NCBI GenBank assembly: GCA_964621445.1
Contig: CAZUNO010000052.1
Span: 1 to 10,495 of the forward strand
Length of the DNA stretch: 10,495 bases
From: CAZUNO01 sp964621445 [NCBI: Candidatus Hadarchaeota archaeon]
GTDB taxonomy: Archaea > CAYQAE01 > CAYVLA01
Reading direction: 5' to 3'
The notes below the pieces were generated by a model. The model was not told the DNA's origin, did no database searches, and saw only the letters and a list, made by a program, of their open reading frames with translations. A program made the position numbers and the translations under genes. Positions 6,928 through 10,495 of this stretch are shown here, in pieces; position 1 is the first letter of the stretch, and each line of letters starts with the position of its first letter.

Positions 6928-7126
6928 TTTCTCACCAGATCAATTCAAAATGACAACTAAAGTACAAGGTATCTACAAAGGTACCTCACAGGGCTGAAAA
7001 AGGTTTTCTGATGCTCCGGCGAACGAGGGAAAGCCGGTATCCAATAGGCAAAGAGCGAGCAAAACCTTGGTAACATGTCCCAAGGCCCGTGAAGATTATA
7101 AGCAATAAATCCATCATTTTAACCCC
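6928..7126. promoter_or_regulatory. Divergent intergenic region with small inverted and direct repeats
   Basis: This spacer separates rpsB from a divergent gene and holds both promoters. Visible elements are a direct repeat (ACAAGGTA at 6964-6971, ACAAAGGTA at 6975-6983, the second running into palindromic GGTACC) in the rpsB leader. Further out are hairpins CCGGC/GCCGG (7016-7020 with 7033-7037) and CCTTGG/CCAAGG (7065-7070 with 7080-7085). Ribosomal-protein leaders often carry autoregulatory structures, but no known S2 site is recognised. No tRNA or other RNA gene is seen. Confidence 0.35.
7096..7102 (+). promoter_or_regulatory. TATA-like box of the GATase1-like gene
   Basis: TTATAAG is centred 28 bases before the TTG at 7127, so transcription would start at or just before the start codon. 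No Shine-Dalgarno sequence is present, again suggesting a leaderless message. Confidence 0.45.
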
Positions 7127-8365
7127 TTGAGAGAGATATTTGCCTTATTCCTCGCAGCAATGTGTTGTCTACCGGCGATTACGGCTGCGGGCGGCCCCGA
7201 GGTCATATATATACTCTACCTTTGCAGATCCTCTGCCTGGGAGGCTCGTAGGGACCTAATGCTGAGCGCGGATCCCAGTATTGAAGTGCTCGGGGTTCAG
7301 ACCCTCGGTGCACATGCAATATGGCAGGGTTCGGTGGATCCTGGTGCGGTGAATAGGAGAATGAGGATTTACATGCCAAGATCCTATGAACAGTTCATCG
7401 AGGAAAGGGACATGCTGATTCTCCATGATGCTCCCCATAGTCATCCCTTGCAGCCGGAGATTCGGCTTGATTCCAAATGGCTCCACTGGTGGGTCGACGC
7501 GGTTATCGAGGAAGGGGTGTCACTATGTATGTGGGGTGGAGACGCCTCCTGGGGAGGTCATGGGGAGCAAAGGAACCCCTCATGGGGCGAAACTGTGCTG
7601 GACGCAGTGCTTCCTTTTCAGTGTCTCCCGGCCTATGCCCTCCCTGTGCCTAAACCCTTTGAGCCAGATTTCGTTGACTCCAACCACCCCCTGTCACGCC
7701 TACCCTGGGAAAAGTCTCCCCCGATAATGGTCCTGAACAATGTAAAGCCCAAAGCGGGAGCCACCATGGTGGCCTACGCCGCTTCAAGGACCGAGAGATT
7801 TCCATGGATAGCGTGGTGGGAACAGGGAAAAGGAAGGGTTCTTGGTGAAACCCAGGTTTTTGGAAGTCTCGGCGGGGGAGCAAGAATGGCCTTGGAGTGG
7901 GATTGGTTTCAGGACTTCCTGATCTATCTAACCTATTTTGGGGCAGGGAAGGAGATCCCCGGGGACATCTACAAAGCACACCGGATAAGGGAGGATATCA
8001 ATTCTCACATAGCACAGACCTCTCTCATGGTATCGCTATTTGAATTCATCGAGAGATTTGGTGTAAGCACAACGGATCTTTACGCCGAGATCGATAATAT
8101 AAACTTGATCGAGGAAGAGGCAGAAGAGTTCTACAGGAAAGGCGAATATGATAAGGCGGATCAGAAACTACAAAAAGTGAACGCCGAATGGGGGAGATTA
8201 AACGTTGAAGCCATTGAAGTCAAGGAAAATACCCTGGTTTGGATTTATCTAATAGAATGGATGATCGTCACCAGTGCGGCCACCATTTCCGGGGTTATCG
8301 TGTGGACCCTAATGATAAGAAGACGTTATTATCACGAAATATTGACAACCAGAGGAACCCACTGA
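7127..8365 (+). CDS. Secreted, membrane-anchored GATase1-like protein
   Basis: This 412-residue protein starts with a probable signal peptide (REIFALFLAAMCCLPAITAAG, about 2-22). A domain follows that resembles the putative glutamine-amidotransferase-like family (GATase1_like, Pfam PF07090): DMLILHDA (95-102), LCMWGGDASWGG (133-144), a DAVLPF element (159-164), DSNHPLSRLPW (184-194), NVKPKAGATMVAY (205-217) and GKGRVLGETQVFGS (234-247). At the usual nucleophile elbow GGDASWGG there is no cysteine, so amidotransferase activity is unlikely; a binding role is inferred. Residues 285-365 are helical and charged, with a TPR-like pair (EEFYRKGEYDKADQKLQKVNAEW, about 333-355, split by a glycine). One membrane helix (about 371-396) and a basic tail RRRYYHE end the chain, so the large domain faces outside. 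The TTG is the only possible start before the signal peptide: an in-frame TAA lies at 7106 and no ATG precedes residue 12. The SLOG gene follows after 14 bases. Confidence 0.75.
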   Translation: MREIFALFLAAMCCLPAITAAGGPEVIYILYLCRSSAWEARRDLMLSADPSIEVLGVQTLGAHAIWQGSVDPGAVNRRMRIYMPRSYEQFIEERDMLILHDAPHSHPLQPEIRLDSKWLHWWVDAVIEEGVSLCMWGGDASWGGHGEQRNPSWGETVLDAVLPFQCLPAYALPVPKPFEPDFVDSNHPLSRLPWEKSPPIMVLNNVKPKAGATMVAYAASRTERFPWIAWWEQGKGRVLGETQVFGSLGGGARMALEWDWFQDFLIYLTYFGAGKEIPGDIYKAHRIREDINSHIAQTSLMVSLFEFIERFGVSTTDLYAEIDNINLIEEEAEEFYRKGEYDKADQKLQKVNAEWGRLNVEAIEVKENTLVWIYLIEWMIVTSAATISGVIVWTLMIRRRYYHEILTTRGTH

Positions 8366-8379
8366 CCGGTTGATCATTT

Positions 8380-8955
8380 ATGGTGAGAAGAAGAGCTATA
8401 GTTGGAGTTATGGGCTCCGGGAGTGAGCCGTACAGTAATCTTGCCAGACCTCTGGGAAGTCTCATCGCCTCTAAGGGGTTCCACCTGCTGACAGGTGGCG
8501 GTTCGGGTATAATGCAGGAGGTTTCGCATGGCTTTTGCCAAGGGCCAAATGAAAGAGGAATATGCATCGGCATTATCAAGGGAAGTATCGAATCTGACTC
8601 GTCGGAAACCCCTGCCAGGGAGCACCTACCGTCCACCGTCAACCCCTGGGTGGAAATTCCCATTTATACCCATTTACCGTACAGCGGCGATAGAGGCATG
8701 GACAAACTCAGTCGTAATCACATAAATGTCCTGAGCTCGGATGTAATGATCGTTCTGCCGGGGGGTTCTGGAACCCGTTCGGAGGTCCTGCTACGTCTCC
8801 AGTACGGGAAACGGCTCATCCTCTATCTTGGAGAAGGTAAAATCGACGGTTTTGGGCCAGCATATTTCTCTTCTCGGGCAATTGAGAAAAACCAGGTTTT
8901 GGTGGCCAGGACCCTGAGCGATGTTAATGGCATGATCGACGATCTAACAAAGTAA
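8380..8955 (+). CDS. SLOG/LOG-family nucleotide-binding protein (TIGR00725-like)
   Basis: This 191-residue Rossmann-like protein belongs to the SLOG superfamily that includes LOG (cytokinin-activating phosphoribohydrolase) and DprA. It shows an N-terminal VGVMGSGSEP (8-17), GGGSGIMQEVSHGF (39-52), RNHINVLSSDVMIVLPGG (112-129), GGSGTRSEVLLRLQYGKRLILYL (128-150, ending in a hydrophobic strand) and a C-terminal helix DVNGMIDDL. The PGGSGTRSE element and the preceding RN are the ligand-binding signature. LOG enzymes usually have PGGxGTxxE and split a nucleoside monophosphate; this one has that pattern, but the TIGR00725-type subgroup has no proven substrate. It starts 14 bases after the anchored GATase1-like gene, with GGTTGAT nearby as a weak ribosome binding site, so the two are probably co-transcribed. 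Confidence 0.85.
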   Translation: MVRRRAIVGVMGSGSEPYSNLARPLGSLIASKGFHLLTGGGSGIMQEVSHGFCQGPNERGICIGIIKGSIESDSSETPAREHLPSTVNPWVEIPIYTHLPYSGDRGMDKLSRNHINVLSSDVMIVLPGGSGTRSEVLLRLQYGKRLILYLGEGKIDGFGPAYFSSRAIEKNQVLVARTLSDVNGMIDDLTK

Positions 8956-8991
8956 AATCCAGGAAAATAGATTGCGGCACAACCCGCTAAC

Positions 8992-9002
8992 GGTTATTAA
9001 CC
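8992..9002 (+). promoter_or_regulatory. TATA-like palindrome before the sulfatase gene
   Basis: GGTTATTAACC is a perfect small palindrome that contains TTATTAA. Transcription about 25 bases later (near 9022) would leave a short leader holding the ribosome binding site at 9024-9030. Confidence 0.35.
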
Positions 9003-9023
9003 CAAACCAGTCCATTATCAGGC

Positions 9024-9030
9024 AGGTGAT
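9024..9030 (+). promoter_or_regulatory. Ribosome binding site of the sulfatase gene
   Basis: AGGTGAT lies 7 bases before TTG 9038, whose frame reads straight into the sulfatase N terminus. This sets the start and shows the TGA at 9137 is inside the gene, not before it. Confidence 0.65.
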
Positions 9031-9037
9031 CAATTCG

Positions 9038-10495
9038 TTGAAGGACAAGCCAAACGTTCTTTTCATTCTTTCCGATCAACACAATGCCAAAACAGTCGGC
9101 TGGAAATCATCCACTGTACGAACTCCCAATATGGATTGAATGGCCAAGGAGGGAGTTCGATTCGATAATGCCATTTCCCAGAACCCTATTTGCACGCCCA
9201 GTCGTGTCTCATGGCTCTCGGGCCAATATTGCCACAATACAGGATACTATGGCCTATCCGGCCCCCATCCCGAAGGCTTACCCACGATAATTGGCCATTT
9301 TCGCTCAGCAGGTTATCGGACTGGTGCAATCGGTAAGATTCACTGCCCGGCCTACTGGGTGGAAGACGACTGTGACATGTTTCACGATACCTGTGGGACC
9401 AGCATTGGGGGCAGGAGTGAAGAATATTCGACTTATCTTAAAAAGCGAGGGCTAAGCGATTTGGAGGATCATGCCGGGATGAACGAGTTCGGGAAAAAGG
9501 GGAAACAGACGGTTGATGCGAGGCCATCCAAAGTGAGTTATGAGGACGGGCAGGAGGGGTGGAGCGTTCGTAAAGGAATTGAATTTATGGAACAAAACCG
9601 GGATGCTCCGTTCTTTCTCCACATTAGCCTGCCAAAACCGCATCAATGCTATACGCCTGCCGCGCGTTTCTGGGAATTATACAAGGAATCCGATATTCCA
9701 CTTCCTCCTAATGCCGATTACGATATGAAAGGAAAAGCCCCTCATCTTATCCGTTCGGCAGAACGGTGGAGAGAGGGGGATTGGCAGCTTTTCGAACCCA
9801 AGACCTTTGAAGCCGGGAGGCTAAGAAAGCTCCACGGTTATCTTGGTAATGTGAGTCATGTCGACCATGCGGTCGGCGAATTACTTACCTGGCTTGAGGA
9901 GAATCATTTGGACCAGGAGACCATAGTGATCTATTCAACTGATCACGGGGAGTATGCATGTGAGCATGGGATTATGGAGAAGGCTCCCGGCATATGTTCC
10001 GACGCGGTTACCAGAATACCCATGATTTGGCGCTGGCCGAAGGTCTTTAAGTCGGGCCATGTGGTCCGGGAATTGGTTGAGACCGTGGATATGGCCAACA
10101 CACTCTGTAGCCTGGCGGGGATTAAGCCCCTACAAACCGTTGATGGCAAGGATATATCACATTTGCTTCGCGGAGAATCCGGTCAGGTCCGAAGGCTGGC
10201 GGTAACTGAGGCACCATGGAGCAAATCAATAAGAAAAGGGAAATATCGCCTGGTGTACTACCCGCGGAACTTCTTCCAGGAGAAATATCCGAATGGCTTC
10301 CTGGAGCTTTACGATCTTCAGAAGGACCCATGGGAGATGGATAATCTCTTCTTTGATCCCCAATATGAATATCTTATCAGGGAAATCCTAAAAGATTTCA
10401 TGGACTGGCTAGTGACCACGACTCGACCTACGACCGTTCATCCGCCAGTCAGGAAAAATAGCCAAGAGGCAAGACTACGGTATAATAATTCAGTT
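9038..10495 (+). pseudogene. Sulfatase (arylsulfatase/choline-sulfatase type), interrupted by TGA and cut by the window edge
   Basis: The frame from TTG 9038 reads MKDKPNVLFILSDQHNAKTV, with the family's first metal-binding aspartate in SDQH. It continues to RTPNMD, where a TGA (9137-9139) stands in place of the residue (often arginine or alanine) before MAKEGVRFDNA. From there the frame stays open to the window edge, 486 codons in all. Sulfatase landmarks follow: NPICTPSR (CTPSR at 9191-9205, with the cysteine that becomes formylglycine), IGKIHCP (catalytic lysine), STDHGEY (metal aspartate and histidine), and HGIMEKAPG (second lysine). A C-terminal stretch DGKDISHLLRGE and ELYDLQKDPWEMDNL is typical of sulfatases. 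An intact enzyme would remove sulfate from an organic ester. Starting at the ATG directly after the TGA would lose the first metal ligand. I read it as a recent nonsense mutation or a sequence error. The protein has no signal peptide, and the C terminus is not seen. Confidence 0.85.

Noticed and set aside
9137-9139. TGA read as tryptophan (alternative code)
   Set aside because: TGA ends the GATase1-like gene at 8363-8365 in the expected place, and tryptophan is written TGG throughout the window.
9137-9139. TGA read as selenocysteine
   Set aside because: Sulfatases do not have a cysteine or selenocysteine at this position, and no SECIS-like hairpin was evident. Not excluded without a genome search.
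1-10495. CRISPR arrays, insertion sequences or attachment sites
   Set aside because: No regularly spaced repeats, transposase fragments or terminal inverted repeats were seen.

Overview
The window looks archaeal. The ribosomal S2 protein is of the archaeal type, with a short C terminus, [11 protein letters not shown] and SARQYGKRP motifs and an acidic N-terminal extension. It is followed by a MEMO-family protein, an order seen in archaea. The cis-prenyltransferase has the archaeal layout. TATA-like boxes lie about 25-30 bases before several starts, oligo-T tracts follow genes, and GTG or TTG starts are common. A euryarchaeal or Thermoplasmatota-like lineage is my best guess, but nothing here fixes it.

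Layout. Left edge, minus strand: a small cold-shock protein with GTG start and perfect ribosome binding site, a non-coding 3' region full of nested inverted repeats, and an oligo-T terminator. Behind the cold-shock gene, also on the minus strand, lies a decayed M23 (LytM-type) peptidase, recognisable only when two reading frames are joined. Plus strand, 1097-5409: a ten-helix EamA/DMT transporter, an ABC exporter (ATPase and overlapping 12-helix permease), and a cis-prenyltransferase (undecaprenyl-diphosphate synthase type) with no ordinary start codon. It ends stop-to-stop against the minus-strand pair rpsB-MEMO. Divergent from rpsB, plus strand: a secreted, membrane-anchored GATase1-like protein, a SLOG/LOG-family nucleotide-binding protein 14 bases later, and a sulfatase that runs off the right edge and carries an in-frame TGA near its N terminus.

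How they fit. rpsB and MEMO are housekeeping. The cis-prenyltransferase makes the polyprenyl carrier lipid for surface glycosylation. The two transporters are of unknown substrate. The anchored GATase1-like protein and the SLOG protein are probably co-transcribed. Two genes are broken in this copy (M23 peptidase, sulfatase) and a third (uppS) has an unresolved start. The unusual items are these broken genes and a possible structured RNA at 113-254.
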